Positions 46,001 through 60,700 of a stretch of 64,000 nt of DNA are shown here, in pieces. Every line of letters begins with the position of its first letter. The first letter of the stretch is position 1. The DNA is taken from positions 14,717,001 through 14,781,000 of the forward strand of contig CM055888.1 in assembly GCA_029582165.1 (NCBI GenBank). Direction: 5' to 3'. Made by a program: the position numbers and the translations under genes. The notes beneath the pieces were generated by a model, which had not been told where the DNA came from, did no database searches, and worked only from the letters and a program-made list of their open reading frames with translations. Origin of the DNA: Portulaca oleracea. Taxonomy: Eukaryota; Streptophyta; Magnoliopsida; Caryophyllales; Portulacaceae.

Positions 46001-49000
46001 CAGTTGCTTTGCTTTTAAAAGATCTTAGTAGGTTTTATGTTTGTCTACATTTCTCTACAAATATATGCTCTTGGCTGATATGTAGTTGTGCGGTTGTAAT
46101 GCAGAATGATATTCGCAAGGATTTGGGAGTTTGCCCACAAAGTGACATTCTCTTCCCAGAATTAACTGTGAGTTTATGGCATTCCTGGCTTAGTTTCTTC
46201 CCAGAATTGTGCATAAATATTTTTGAATCTTTTCTGCTTTAATTCTACTGCTCTTTCGTTTTCGTTTTTCATAATGGATTTTGATCTCCAAAAAAAAGGG
46301 TTTATTATTAGGGTCAAAAGCCGAAAAATAGCCCAGTAGGGAGAATGTATCCTGTGCTCAATTAGACATTGCATTCCCTAGTCATCATATTCACTTACTC
46401 CCTCCTTTCCATATTAATTGACACTTTAACTAATTTTTTTTAGTTTCAAAATAATTGTCACTTCCCATTTCCTAATACCTAATTTAATTATTTTAGTTTT
46501 AGTAATTATGTTAAATTTTTATTTTTTCATTCAATAAAGTTACTCCTATTCACATTCTCTCACTTCCCACACCTTGATTTGCTAAAATAGCCTTGGAGAA
46601 TGGTGCTATTTAATTTGTTTAGGTATTTTTTTTTAGTTAAAACCTAGTTATGTGAGAAATTGCAAAATATGTCAATTAATATGGAACGGAGGGAGTATTA
46701 GTTAAGGTAAAAACCAAGAAGGCTGTCACAAATCTACTGTTGTTGGCTATTGTATTTCTTTCTAACTATTGAACCAAGAATGTGGCTGAGAGAGCATTCC
46801 TCAGAACAGTGGTCATATAATTCTCAATGGGTGTCCCGTTCTTGAGTTGTGTTAGATTTGATGGCTATTATTTAGCTATTATAGGCGTTCTTTAGAAACT
46901 TAATGGGATATTATACAAAATTTTCAAAAGCAGATCCTTCAAGAGGTGCCCGGGACATCCATAGCTGTGAATTAGATCTGCCTACGCCTCCCATGACCTT
47001 TTCTTCTTCTTGTCATTTGAAGGGAAGCAAATGGTTGAACCTCAAGGGCTAAATGATGTTCTAGTGGCTTTGAAAGAAGATTGAAGATAGGATTTTCAGT
47101 GTTTGGAATTTGATACCTTTAACATTTTGGTAGTGCACTTGGACGGAGAGAAGTTCTCGAACTTTTAAGGGCAAGGCTCGAGCTTAAATGATTATAAACT
47201 TTATTTTTGATAACTACGTTTAGTTGGTGTAAAGTTCTTGATGGTGGTACGATGGCACTGTGGATTTTGTTGATAAGATTATTTTAGAGAGCCTAGCAGT
47301 TCAAGGCTTTGTTTTCCTCCTTTTGTATATGAGTGACATCCCCTTGGTGTCCATTAATATTTTTGATTACTTATCAAAAAGAAAAACAAGAGAATGGTTG
47401 TACCTAAGCATGTTCCAAAATTGCACATTGTTACATCAATGTGAAACAATCTGCATTACATGTCCGAGGGAGATAATTACTGTTTTTAATGGCTCATTTG
47501 TTGGACTTGGAACATTTTGACACGATGCATAATTCAGAGATATTATAATTTCTTTTGTTTCTCTATTCTTCTGATAGATAATATGCATTATGTGAAATTG
47601 TCTTATTTGCTTTCTTGGCTTGTGATGATCATGTAATTTAGTGCTGGTTGTGTTGGAAGCTAACTTCTGTAGAACCTTTGACATTGTCCTTCACTTCTGG
47701 TTCTTTCTCTTTTATTATTATAAGGATTTGTTACCTCTTCAAAAAAGATGTGGGTGTTTCTGTTTGTTCTACTACTATCCCACCGTCCATGTTTACCAGT
47801 AGATCTTGAAAATTCATTTATCATTCATTTGAGCTGCATTCTTGACATTGATATTCAAAAGAAATTTTAGTGATTGATATTGTTTTATCTTTGCAGGTGA
47901 AAGAGCATTTGGAAATGTTTGGCATATTGAAAGGTGTAGCGGAGGATGCTCTTGAGAATGCTGTGAATGAAATGATTGACGAAGTGAGTTTTCAAATATC
48001 GATATGGGTATTTTATGAAATGTTCGTGTAAAATGCCCGAGTTTGTTAAGTTTTACTCCCTTTGTCCCAAAACTAAAGTTCATTTTAGATTGAAGAACCA
48101 TATTTATGTCTCACGAAAACATGGATCTTACTTTCATGGTGGACTGTAGTTTTTAAGATGGAGGGGGTAGTACTTTATATGTCTGATAACAACGAGACAG
48201 AAACAGACAGCAAGCAGTGATTGCCTTGTTGGGATTGTTGGTGGTTATGGCTGTTGGTTGTGAGGGGGGTTAGTTGACAGTGGTAGTAAAGATCGATGGT
48301 TGCTGTGAGGAAATTCATGTGGAGGTGCTTGGATATTACTGAACTAGGTGGGTGTTAGAGGTGTTAAAGAGTGGCATTATGTGGGGAAAATTTGCGCATA
48401 CCCCACCCCTTGCACGTTTATGACATTTATAATTCCAACCCTAACCTTTTTGAGTTAATATTTACCTCCACCGACCTTTCGAACCAAATTTCATTGAGCA
48501 ACCTTCCCGGTAAATTTAGCAACTTTTCGGTCGATGTGTGATTTGTGATGATATTTATTTGCTAAAATTGACGATTAATTTTAGCAAGCGAATTTCATCA
48601 CAAGTCACGTCTTCACCGGAAAAGTTGCTGCATTCACCAGAAAGGTTGCTAACTTGAATTGGTTCAAAAGGTCAGGGGAGGTAAATATTAACTTAAAAAG
48701 GTTACGGTTGAATTTATTGATGTCATAAACTTGAGGGAGGGTATATGCAATTTTTTCCATTATGTGATGGCTTCTTTGTTGCATTTTTGTAATCAACTTG
48801 CACCAAATGATCTCTTTTAGCTTTTAGCAATTTATTTTTGGTCCCTTTCCTCTTTGCTTTTATATATTGCTTTTCCTTTTATCTGTCTGAAGCAAACAAC
48901 TGCTATGATGATCAGCCTGAAGTACCAATGAGAACTCTTTGTGTGCTTATTTTGCACCCTTCTGCTGTGCTTATATGGTCATATAGAAAAGCTATATGGA

Positions 49001-52000
49001 AGTTGCCTGGGTAACTTGTGCCAGCTTGATTTGCTCTGTTCTCACTGGTGGAGGGATTCCTTTTCTTTTTTCTTTTTTGCATAGACATTTGGCCTTTCTT
49101 CTTGATAGGGATTAGTTGCATCCAAGGAGTGGATGTGAAAGATATTCTGATAGGTTGGAAAAGAAAAATGATGTGGAGGAATATGAATGGTTATGCCATT
49201 GGCTGTGTGGTGGAATTCACATGAAAGGGATCATTATATTTTTGGGGGAAAAGCTATGTCTTGTCAAGAATTTAGGCTTCAACCTTTTGGAACTTTGTGC
49301 AGTCGGAGTCAAATGCTAACTGAATCTTGCACTTTTGTATTTTGTAGAGAATATTATTTATGAGAGCGTGAGTTTGATATTTTTATTGTTGGCTGTTGCT
49401 CCTTTCTGCACATGGGAGTGTGCGACATTCCCTCCTGGTCATCTCTCTAGTTTCTGGATTGATTTAAAGCAAAATACTGTGTTTCTTTGTTCTATAAGCT
49501 GGTGAATCCTGTCAAGGTTCTTGAAACTTGTGCCGGAGTATTTTGTATTTCTTTCTCTTGACATGAATTCATTATTTCTCATTAGCTTTAATTTGAAACA
49601 GACTTTATTCAAAATTTTGTCAGTACTTGTTAGATGCCTCAATTGCAATATTGATGGTGAATTTTGAACCAAACATGTTTCTTTGGCACAATTTTTTCAT
49701 TTTTGTATCTTTTCGTTATGTATCAACTCTTCAGCTAGGGTTGCCTCCCCAGTCTTCTCTCTGAGTTGACTGTCCTACAGGTTCATTGTTGTTCGCACTA
49801 AAATATGATTAGTTACTATTGACAGGTTGGTCTGGCTGACAAACTTAATACTGTCGTAAGTTCCTTGTCTGGTGGTATGAAGAGGAAATTGTCTCTGGGA
49901 ATCGCCCTGATTGGAAACAGTAAGGTGGGCATCCGACTGATGAATTCTCTGTTTGTTCCTTGGTGCTAAACGTGATTGCTCATGTAAATATTTTGCAGGT
50001 TATTATTCTTGATGAGCCCACAAGTGGGATGGATCCTTATTCTATGCGCTTGACGTGGCAACTAATTAAAAAGATCAAGAAGGGAAGGATAGTATTGTTG
50101 ACAACACATTCAATGGATGAAGCTGAAGTATTGGGGGATCGTATAGCAATCATGGCAAATGGCTCTTTAAAATGCTGTGGAAGGTTTTGTTTTTGTAGCT
50201 TGCTTCCTTGCATGATTCATGTGAATGCTGAGCCATATAAGGATATTGAAAATTGAGAAATCTACATAGAATACCGTGTCAATGTGTCATACAGTTGTGA
50301 TTTAGTCGGTGTTGAAGAATGGGGACTCTTTTAATTAGGACATTTACAAGTTCCTTCATTTATGTGGAAGAGTATCGTATGTTATGTGGATCACTTTTAT
50401 CTGCTTTACCTTTCCATTTATTTGATTCTACTTTGTGCTAGTTAGACATACTAATATTTTTGTCACATCTAAGACATTGATTTTCGTACAGCTCCCTCTT
50501 CTTGAAGCATCAATATGGAGTTGGTTATACTCTTACAGTAGTGAAGGTTTGTCTTGGTGGTTCTTTACATATACAAGATCTTGTTAGCTACTTTCACAAA
50601 AATGCGCATTTCCTGTGATCTCATTGGCTCTATTTCATTAGACTGCAGCAGGTGCCTCTATAGTCACAGATATTGTTCATCGGCATATTCCATCGGCTAC
50701 AGTAGTAACTGAGGTGTGTGAAGGATCCATGAATCTTTCATCAATATCCTTTATGTTGTTAGTTTTCTTCTAAGGATAATTATTTCAAGAACATTTCAAG
50801 CGAATCGTTGTTGTGCCATCTTGTAGAATTGGGATGTGATTATGGTACATGTTCCATCATTTGCGTCCTAGTATAGATTTGATTTCCTTTTTATCACTCA
50901 TACTTCCAAAAAAAAAAAAAAGAGTTTCCTTTTTTCTTTTGGGTGGGGGGAGGGAGGGGGAAGGGAGAAGGGGGAGACAAGGCAGAGCATTTGGACTTCC
51001 CAACCTGCAAATGAATTTTGATCATTGATAGCTTGTTGTTGGACAACTGCCAAGGTGATAAATGAAAGGCGTTTCAAGGGCTGGGGTGGCATTTGGGTTT
51101 GGTAGAACTTAATTTCAGCTCCTGGGGGCATCTTGGACATGTTATGTCTTCTGATGAACGTACAAAGTTGAACTATCTGCTGAATCTACACTTCAATTTG
51201 CATTCTTGACGAAAAGAGCTCAATTTTCATGTATTATGTTGTTAGAAGTAGATAATGCATTGCTTACTGTTGTAAGGTTTTAATCTGCCTCCAGGTTGGC
51301 ACAGAGATATCATTTAAGCTCCCTTTAGGATCTTCATCCTGCTTTGAGGCTATGCTCCGGGAGATTGAAAGCTGCATGAAGACTTCAGCTTCCAATTCTG
51401 AAAGAGCTATAACTGAGCATCCTGGCATTGAGAGTTATGGCGTTTCTGTGACAACTTTGGAAGAGGTATTCTTGAGAGTGGCTGGATGTGATTTTGACGA
51501 AATTGAGTGTCAAGAGCTGGAAACATCCTTTCCTGCTCCTGAGGCCGGGTTATCCCAAGCCAATGAATATTTTGCGCCTAAAAAGTCCCCATGCGCAAAG
51601 ATCTCCAGAGGCTTCAACAGTTTCATCATGATCATGTGTCTTGCCGTGAAGAGAAGCTGTGAATTGTTCTTTGCTGCAATTTTCTGTTTCGTCAACTTTA
51701 TAGGCATGCGTTGCTGTTGTGGTTCCTTACTTTCAAGCTCAGAGTTTTGGCAACATTCAAAGGCATTGCTGAAAAAGAGAGCTATATCTGCTAGGAGAGA
51801 TCAGAAAACAATAGTCTTCCAGCTAGTGATTCCAGCTGTTTTCTTGCTTTTCGGACTTCTTCTCCTCAAACTTAAGCCACACCCTGATCAGCAGGCTGTA
51901 ATGTTTACAACTTCGAACTTTAACCCTCAGTTATATGGCAGTGGGGGTGCTCCAATTCCATTTGACCTCTCCTACTCTATCTCAAAGAAGGTATGCTGAT

Positions 52001-55000
52001 GTGTTATCGTTTTGAATTTTCACATTGTCTATTGGTTGTTTGTGAAGAATGATGTATCTGAAAGCATCTGCATTACTGTTTTGCCAGTGGTTTGTCGGTG
52101 TACTGTCTTACTGATAGATTAACATTTATTTTAGGTTCAACCATACATTGATGGTGGATGGATCCAAGAGTTCAAAGCAAGTACATACAGATTTCCCAAC
52201 TCTGAGAAGGCTTTAGCAGATGCCATAGAGGCTGTTGGGGCATCATTGGGACCTAAACTACTTTCAATGAGTGAATTTTTGATGTCTAGCTTAAATGAAA
52301 CATATGAGTCAAGGTTTGACTTAACTCTTTGCCTTTGTATAGTTGTCTCCTTAATGTTTATTCTTGTTATTGTTCCCAAAGTGCACTAAATGCTGGCAAA
52401 ATTCCGTCTTTCCTTGGATATACCCCCCACCTCCCAGCCCCCTTTTTTTCCCCTGTTCCTTGGATTGTTGTAGGACATACAAGCCTGATGCAATTGATAA
52501 GTAGAGCTAGGAGCAGCAAATTGGAAAATTATTGCATAACTTGTTTGCCGTCTTTTAAGTTTAGAATCGGTAATTTTGGATCACATTTCTGGTAGTTTTT
52601 TTTTTTTTTGTTTTTGTTTTTTTTGGTGTAACATTTGTAGGACATTTTGCAATTATGTTTAGGACTAGATATCATGATTATCATCCACTTGTCATTTTCT
52701 CTGCCCAGATCGTGGACTAAAGCATAATGTCTCCCTATGATGTTATTTCCTCCTTTCTGTACCGCGCTAGGCACTTACATTCTGTAATTATGTAATTTAC
52801 GGATAAATAGCTACAACAAAACAACCACCTCCTGACCATACTGCCTTTGTGGTTATGAATTTGGATTGAGGAGTAGAATTTATTTATTTGTGTTGATAAG
52901 TGGGCAAAGGTATTATTGAGGAGTACAATCTTGGGAAATTTATTTCTATTAAAAGTACCCTTCAGAAATCTGATTTTTAAATGATATTCGGTAACATCTT
53001 GTTTTGAGAACATGCTCTAGATTCTAGCCTACATGTAAGGGAGGACTAGGCATTTTTTCTATGATGCTTTTCTAGCTGCTGTTTCCGAGACATTGAATCA
53101 CAGTTTTGTGGCAATGTTACAAATTTGTTGATCTTCAGAGAGATTCCAATGAAACTAATTAGAGCCATCATCACAATCACATTTAGTAAACCAGGGGAAG
53201 TCTCATGATTTTTTCTTATTGATTATCAGTTCCCTCTGGAATTTTGTGTTAATATCCCTTTGGGAATGTCTAATTTTTTTGGCAGTGATATGTGTTTCGG
53301 GGAGGAAGAATATTTCTCTTTGTGCATCGTCGGTGGGTCTCTTAGCTTTGGCACCTAATTCTCTTTGTGATAGAGGTTAGTTAGGTCCAACCATCAAGTG
53401 TGAAGGATTTGCCTGTGACTTGGAGGAGAAGGATGAAGAAAGGTTGGGTTTGTGGAGTTTGGGATTTGGTTCCGTTGGCTAATGGGCTATTTCGTAGGCC
53501 ACTGGGCCACATTGAAGGAGAGCGATTGATGAATCTTTGAAGACAAAGATTTGCCCCTTCATGTTTTCAAGCATCTTTTGATTACTTATACAAAAAAAAG
53601 AAAACTCATAGAAAAGTAAATAAAATAAAGTTAGGAATCTTCACCCTGCACATGCATGCATACAAGGGATTTTTATGAGTATGTGCATATATGTAACGAG
53701 AAATTTATATTAGGAATCAAAACGGAATATAAGAGTTATATTCTGTTTCTGTTTTCATAATATGTAGTATGAAAGATGTGTTGGTGGCATGGAAGAGGGG
53801 GATGGAGAAAGGTTGTGTTCTGGTGTGTGGAATTCAGTTCCATTAGCCAATTGTTAGGCTACATGGAAGGAAAGAAATGAAAGGATTTTCCATGACAAAT
53901 CTTTGTCCCTTGATGATTGAAAGCACTAAGTTTTGAGGATGTTGTATGCTTGGAATGTGGTCTTGAGGACGACAGAAACTTGAATTTTTGGATTTTGTTG
54001 AAGATAGCATTGATGAGAGCTTGAGTGTTTCTGTACTTTGTCCTTTTTTAAATGGGTGACATCCTCTTGGTGTATTTGCATTATATCCCAAAAAAAAGAA
54101 AAAACAAAAACAAAAATCGTGTACAAAAGGAGGAAATCGTTATGTAGCACCTTCAATCTCTGTACAATAATCATATCAACCAAATCCACAAAGTCAACTA
54201 TGTACCATGATCAAGAGCTTGACTTCAGGCCTATAAAGTTCTGAAAATTTATAGCTCGAAATCTTGAATAGATTGTCTTGCCTTCATAATTCCAGTACTT
54301 ACCTTTCAAGTGCTCCGCCAAATAGCCCACAAACTTCTAAACAACTGGCACCCAACTTTCTCTTGATATTTAGGGCCCTCTTTTGCAATTATATAGTCAT
54401 GTGTGGAAATAAGATTGATCCCCTGACAGCACTGCCACCTTTCGCTCCAGAAGCTTTGAATAACATTAGAAGTTTACCACATACCTTCAGCCTTTCCATT
54501 TAACTGAATGAAGCCTGATGATTGAGAAGCTTGTTTTCTTGCTTGGGTGGCCACAAAAGGAAAGATACCCACTCAGTGGCATGCTTAAAAGAAGAAACTT
54601 TATGATGGCTAATAGGTGCTCTTTGTTTGGGGAGGAGGAAGAGTCCATTACCACCTCTTTACTCATTGTCGTTAGGTCTCCACCCTTTAGCATTTGGCGT
54701 TTGCATCAATGGGGGTTTATCAACCTCTGGGTTTACAAGATGTCTTAGTCGCATGGAAAAGAAGATTGAGAAAGAATTGGGTTCTTAGTGTGTGGCATTT
54801 GACTCCCTTGAGTATTTGGTGGTGCACTTGGAAGGAGAGAAATTTGCAGAATTTTGAGGACAAGGCTAGAATGCTTAATGATTTCAAACTTTATGTTTTG
54901 AGAACATTGTGTAGTTGGTGTCAGTGTTTTCATCATGGTAAAGGGTTGACGGTTTTGGACATTGTGGATAAAATTATTGTAGAGAACTTTAGGAGTTGAG

Positions 55001-57661
55001 GCTGTTTCTATTTATTTTTTGTTCTTTTTGTAAAGCCTCCTTTGTGTATGAGTCACATCCCCTTGGTGTCCTTTAGTATATATTTTGATTATTTATCCTT
55101 GGTGTCCTTTAGTATATATTTTTATTACCAATAAAAAAACACGATGATTTAGATAAGGATCCACGAATGTGGTTGGGGTGTCGAAAGTTAGACCAGAAAG
55201 ACTTGTTATACACCATCGGCCACTCTGCTTCTTGTCTTTGTTGTAGTCATTTATTCTTCTACTTGAAAAATATGGGAAAGGATATCTCTTAGTAGCATTT
55301 TAAGTATGAATGATTACTTTGTAAATGATGTCAATATTGCCATTTTTGTGATCAAGAGCTTAAGAATCTAACTGGCTAGGTGATTTTCGCACTCCAGGTA
55401 TGGTGCAGTTGTCATGGACGAGGAGAATGAGGATGGAAGTCTTGGTTACACTGTACTTCACAATAGTTCTTGCCAGCATGCTGCTCCAACATATATCAAT
55501 TTGATGAATTCGGCAATCCTTAGGCTTGCTACCTCCGACAGAAATATGACCATCCAAACACGTAATCATCCTTTGCCAATGACGAAAAGCCAACACTTGC
55601 AACGTCATGTAAGGGCATATTTTTTCAGGATTTATTAAGCATATTTTCCTCCTTTTCGAGTTATTTTAGCTCTTAATGAAGACGGGAATTAAATATTTAT
55701 TCATGTCTCATCTGCCTAACAGTATGGTGCGTATATGTTGTCAGTGTGTGTTCCAGTGGATTTGAATGATCACCTAATCATGAAATCTTGGCATATTGCC
55801 TCATTATTCTAATTAATATATTATTTTTGATTAGTTAACAGAATGTAACAAGAAAACACTAAAGGGATGCTAGCTTCTTTGTTTTTGTTTTTTTTTTTGT
55901 TTTTTTTTTTTTTGTCATAATGCATATTTCATCCATATAGTGTGATAATCATGCCCTCAAGCTCTTTTGCATAATTTTATCTTTAAAATCCAAGAACGAC
56001 CAAACTTTTACTGCAATGGAGCCCATTCCAACTTGCAACTATTCACAATAACAGGCTTGAGCCTGAACTATTTACAATGTAGCTTTACCCTAAAAAATAC
56101 ATCCTTTCTTTTCCTTCCAAGCACTCCACTAGGCTTTTTTGTTAACTACTCCTGAAAGCTTCTATTCCACATGACTCCAACTATGCAAGAGTTTCAGAAA
56201 ATGGGGGAACCCTCAAAAGACATCCTTTCCTTCTAGCCACCACACTTAATATTCAAAGGACTCTTTCAAAAACTATCAGTGTGGGCCCATTTTCGCCAGA
56301 TGTGAGGATGGGGAGAGATCCGGATGTTGGCTTATCTTGACAAACATCACCATTCACGGAATAGAATCATTTTTCAAACACCACAAACCAACTCTTCTCC
56401 CTTCATCTGTGAGGCACCACCTCATTTTAAAATTCACCAGAAAAATACACATGCATGGCAAAATAAACAAAATTGATTGAGATTCTCAGACTGCTGGATA
56501 GACTTTTATGTTGCTATTGAATCTTTCCATCCCAACTATAAAACTGAGCCCTCTTTTCTTTTGGCTTTTGGTCATTTAGTAATAGTGGAGTTGTTATATC
56601 AGAAAGGGTGAACAGGATTTAGGGTAGAGTAGAGTAGAATGTGTGATATTATTTTATTCAGGCTATTTTAAAATTGATGTGACATCAGGATTGCACCAGT
56701 TATGCAGATTGTGTTTTAAATAAACTTAATTAATGGCATAGCTGATGAGCATTTCTAGCATGCTCACTCAATCTCTAATGAACAATGTTGCAAAAATTCT
56801 TTGTATGTGACACTCATGTTGTGGTATTGTTTTGCAGGATTTGGATGCCTTCTCTGCTGCCATTATTGTGACTATAGCTTTCTCATTCATCCCAGCATCA
56901 TTTGCTGTTCCTATTGTGAAGGTAACTTTGTACACTGGTTTACTGCAACCATATTATTCCTTTAGCTTGTGCGATTGAAGGTTAGATTATGTAATACCTC
57001 TTCCGGGATTATGGTTTGTGCTTGGGCGACCTTTTCGTTTGTTGGTGATGATTACTGTTCATATACTTGTGTATGGAACTCTGATGATCATGTCAATGAC
57101 AATACTATCCATTCCCCTAGGATGTGAGACTCCGCTGAAGATAGCCAGTGGTTCTCCCAAACAAGTGCAGTCAAAGACCTCCTATTTTTAAGATTCACAT
57201 AAATGGTTACAAATTTATGATGATGGGTTGCTCTGTTTCATTTGGGACTGGCACTTAGAAGAAATTGCCACTTACCAGCATCCAATGTTGTGCAATCCGT
57301 TTTTCATTTGAGTCTTCATAAGGATCTCACTTGGGGGATTTATTATTGGTTTTCTCTTTAGGAGGTGGTTGCGTGATTCCATTTTATAGGTATATCAACT
57401 GCTAAACAGTGGTACAGTGATATCGGTATCAGTTTTCATTGTGAAGGTGCAAGGTTCGAATCCAACTTGCAGCAACTGAGAGGAGAAGAATCCCTCTGTC
57501 CCACCTAATCTCTCTCCTCCCAGGGTGTTTACAGTGAGTGGGGTTGCTATTCCCAACACTGGTTAAAAAATTATGCTAGAACTCCATCTTGTCTTTGGGA
57601 GTTAATCCCCCCCCCCCCCCCTGCGTTAAAGAAGGCATTCTGTAAATTGGAAAATTGTGTG

Positions 57662-57729
<68 letters not shown>

Positions 57730-60700
57730 GCACATATTCTTTTCATCTCTTATCTATGTATTTTAATTTAAGTGGCTGGGAAATGCAGAATGTGGATCAT
57801 ATAGTTGAGATTGTGTTAAAATTGTATTTGCAGCTGGCATGCTTGATGTTGTTCCCTTTTCACGTGTTCGATCTGTTTTCATGATGCCGTCAAGCTTATT
57901 TCTGATTGAGAATGACGAAATCAAAAGTTTTTATCAAAAGGTTCTCTGAAAGGTTTCAATTTGTTTTCAGGAGCGTGAAGTGAAAGCCAAGCATCAGCAG
58001 CTACTTAGTGGGGTATGTTTTTCCTGGCATGTCCTATGAAGACTTATATATATATTGGGCTCTGATGACTGTCCATAGTGGTTAGTAGTTTTGCCATTGT
58101 GGTGAGACTAACATATCTATTCACTTTGCCGCAGGTATCTGTATTATCATATTGGGCTTCAACCTATTTGTGGGACTTTGTGAGCTTCCTGTTACCCGCA
58201 TCATTTGCAATTGCTTTTTTCTGTATCTTTGGTAAGTGCTGCCCTGCTCCCTAGTTTCTTTCTTTGCTGAAGAAAAATCTGGTTATCTGAGTCATAAATG
58301 GTTTACCTGGTCCTTGTGTCATTACCAGCATACACAGATTACACTGGAAAGAGTAGTCTAGTTTGACAAATAGGTGTTAGTCTGCCACTCTGCCTATTAA
58401 TTTTGTTAGTTATTAGCAAATTGCAGTAGCTAGTTTCAGTTGCTGGTAGAAGTAGTCATCTGCATAGGTCTTTAGTAGGCTTTGATACTAGAGCTGCACA
58501 ATTACATTTATGCTTGTGGTTCTTTCTGTTTATTCTTTTACTCCAACAACTGTTTCAGATGTGAGTACCGCTTGAATAGAATCTTCTAATAGTGATAGCT
58601 TACACAACCTTCACTTTAATTTTCCTTAAAATTTCCATGATCCTTGAAAGAGCTTCTCTTTTGAGGTTTTCTTTTTCCAATTTTACTGAAATGCCTTTAA
58701 TGAGTGCTCAAAATTGGAATTAAATGGACACCTAAGTATGTTGTGTGACCTATTGGCTAGACAACCTTATCATATACAAATGTACAGTGATTAACTCTCA
58801 TAAATTTATTTGGTGATTGTACATGTATAATGTGGCTAAAACCTAGTTCTTAAGCTAGTATGATCTTCTTTATCTGTTTTGTGGATTTTTCATCTTTTTT
58901 CCCCCAGAGAATCGAGAGTGTTCAGGCAGAATTGCCACAACTCCCCAGTCCTTACAAAGTAACTTTTTTTCCCCAGTCTTGAAATCTGCTCTGTAACTCA
59001 CATTTTGTGTGATTTTCCCTTCATTCAAAGTTCTTTGCACATTGAACATTAGAAACTCGACTCTACGAACCCAAGGTGTTTCAATTTGTGGATTCTACTC
59101 AAATTTTAGTATCAGGATAAAGATTGTTAAAGCATGATGTCCTAAGCCCTAAGGAATAGGCTGGTGACACTTAGAAGTTTGAACACATTGATGAACAAAG
59201 CCATAGAGGTAGGTTTTCTAGATGGTTGTCATATTAGCAATCCTAGTCTCAAGAATTGTTAAAGCATGATGTCCTAAGCCCTAAGGAATAGGCTGGTGAC
59301 ACTTAGAAGTTTGAACACATTGATGAACAAAGCCATAGAGGTAGGTTTTCTAGATGGTTGTCATATTAGCAATCCTATTCTCAAGAATTTTAGCTTTCCA
59401 AACTTGTCTTTTCCTATGACATTTTGAGATATATGCCTTGCACATTTTGAAGCTATGTCTGGCCTTAGAGTTTAACTTTTCTGAAAGTGCTCTATTCCTC
59501 TTGGCGAGCTTTTGCGTATTCCTGTGCTGGCCAATTTCTTTGGTTTTTGGGTTGATCAGCATTTTTTTTCCCCTGACTTTGGTGTTCCTCTTGGAGCTCC
59601 TTATAAGAGCACAATTAGTTGAACTTTGGGACCCTATTGTGGAGAGTTTTAATAAGAAACTGACAGGTTGGAAAAATCCAAGCTTTTGTTAGGAGGAGGC
59701 TGACTACCCTGTTGAAAAGCTCTTGATTGAGCTTGCCAATATACTACATGTCTCCTTTCGCCATTTCTTCTAGTGTTGCCGGTTGTCTAGAGAAGTTAAT
59801 GAGAGCCTTATGCTGGAGTAACAATATTGGTAGTGCTTTCCATTGGGTTAATTGCAAGGAAATTTGTAATCCTAAGAAGAAAGGTGGTCTTTCAACATGT
59901 GATGAATGATGCTTTAAAGTTCAAGTGGCTTTGGATGTTTGCAAAGGAGGGCAATGCATTATGGAAGAAGGTGATAGGGGCAAACTATGGCATATTGATT
60001 TGGGTTGGAGGAGTAAGGACTCCTATGCTCCTGGGGTTGGGTGTTGGAAATGTATCTTAGCTTATAGTGATCACCTCAAATTCATTGTGCATTTTCGGGT
60101 AAAGTATGATGTTAGGATGTTATTATGGCATGATGTTTTGTATCCTATGAAAATGGCATGGTGTTTTGTATGGAGATCTGCATCTTGGGCATCAATGTTC
60201 TAATCTTCTTTGGATGGTTTGTTTCAATGATGTAGTGGTTCATGGTTTGGGTGTAGGGCTGGGTGGGCTATTTTCATTGGGATTTGACTTTTGTTGTGAG
60301 AGGTCCTAATGATTGGGAAGAAGATAATATTTGCCATTGTTGGCTTTACTTACCAAGATGATCATTTTTTCTTCTTATGTAGATGGGACGGTGTGGCCTC
60401 TTGACTCTAAGGGGTCTTTTGCTGTTGGGAGTTGTTTTTCTTTTCTTTTTTTGTCTTTCCGGGCTCTTAATGGACCGGGTTTCATGTGAAGACCATTTGG
60501 AACCCTAAGGATTCCCCAAAATTGTGTTTCTTTACTTGGGCTGCTATGAAGGGTAAAAGTCCAATGGAGCACATGCTTAAAAGATGAGGTTTTAGCGGTC
60601 TGGTAGATATTGTGTTTGTCATGAGCAGGAAGAATCAGTGGATCACCTTCTTTTGCATTGCCGGTATGCCTTCTTAATTTGGCATCTAGGCCTCTTTTTG

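Larger units (their letters stand above)
44112..50713 (+). other. ABCA1: ABCA1 exons 12-20: first nucleotide-binding domain
   Basis: The ATP-binding motifs are spread over separate exons. Walker [11 protein letters not shown] spans the exon 13/14 join, with most of it in exon 14. The Q-loop, [14 protein letters not shown], is in exon 15. The signature [12 protein letters not shown] is in exon 17. Walker [14 protein letters not shown] with the D-loop, and the H-loop [11 protein letters not shown], are in exon 18. The regulatory strand [19 protein letters not shown] follows in exons 18-19. All catalytic residues are present, so this ATPase half should be active. Exon 12, the linker from the last helix, is short (52 codons) and is the least conserved piece; its boundaries are the least certain of the model. 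Confidence 0.93.
52314..55397 (+). other. ABCA1 intron 22 (3.1 kb)
   Basis: Contains three plus-strand LINE tails in a row (about 53290, 53760 and 54590) and T/A homopolymers (52598-52620, 54089-54115). No other gene is seen. Confidence 0.75.

Noticed and set aside
51510..51707. Minus-strand frame opposite ABCA1 exon 21
   Set aside because: Antisense shadow of a real exon, without independent features.
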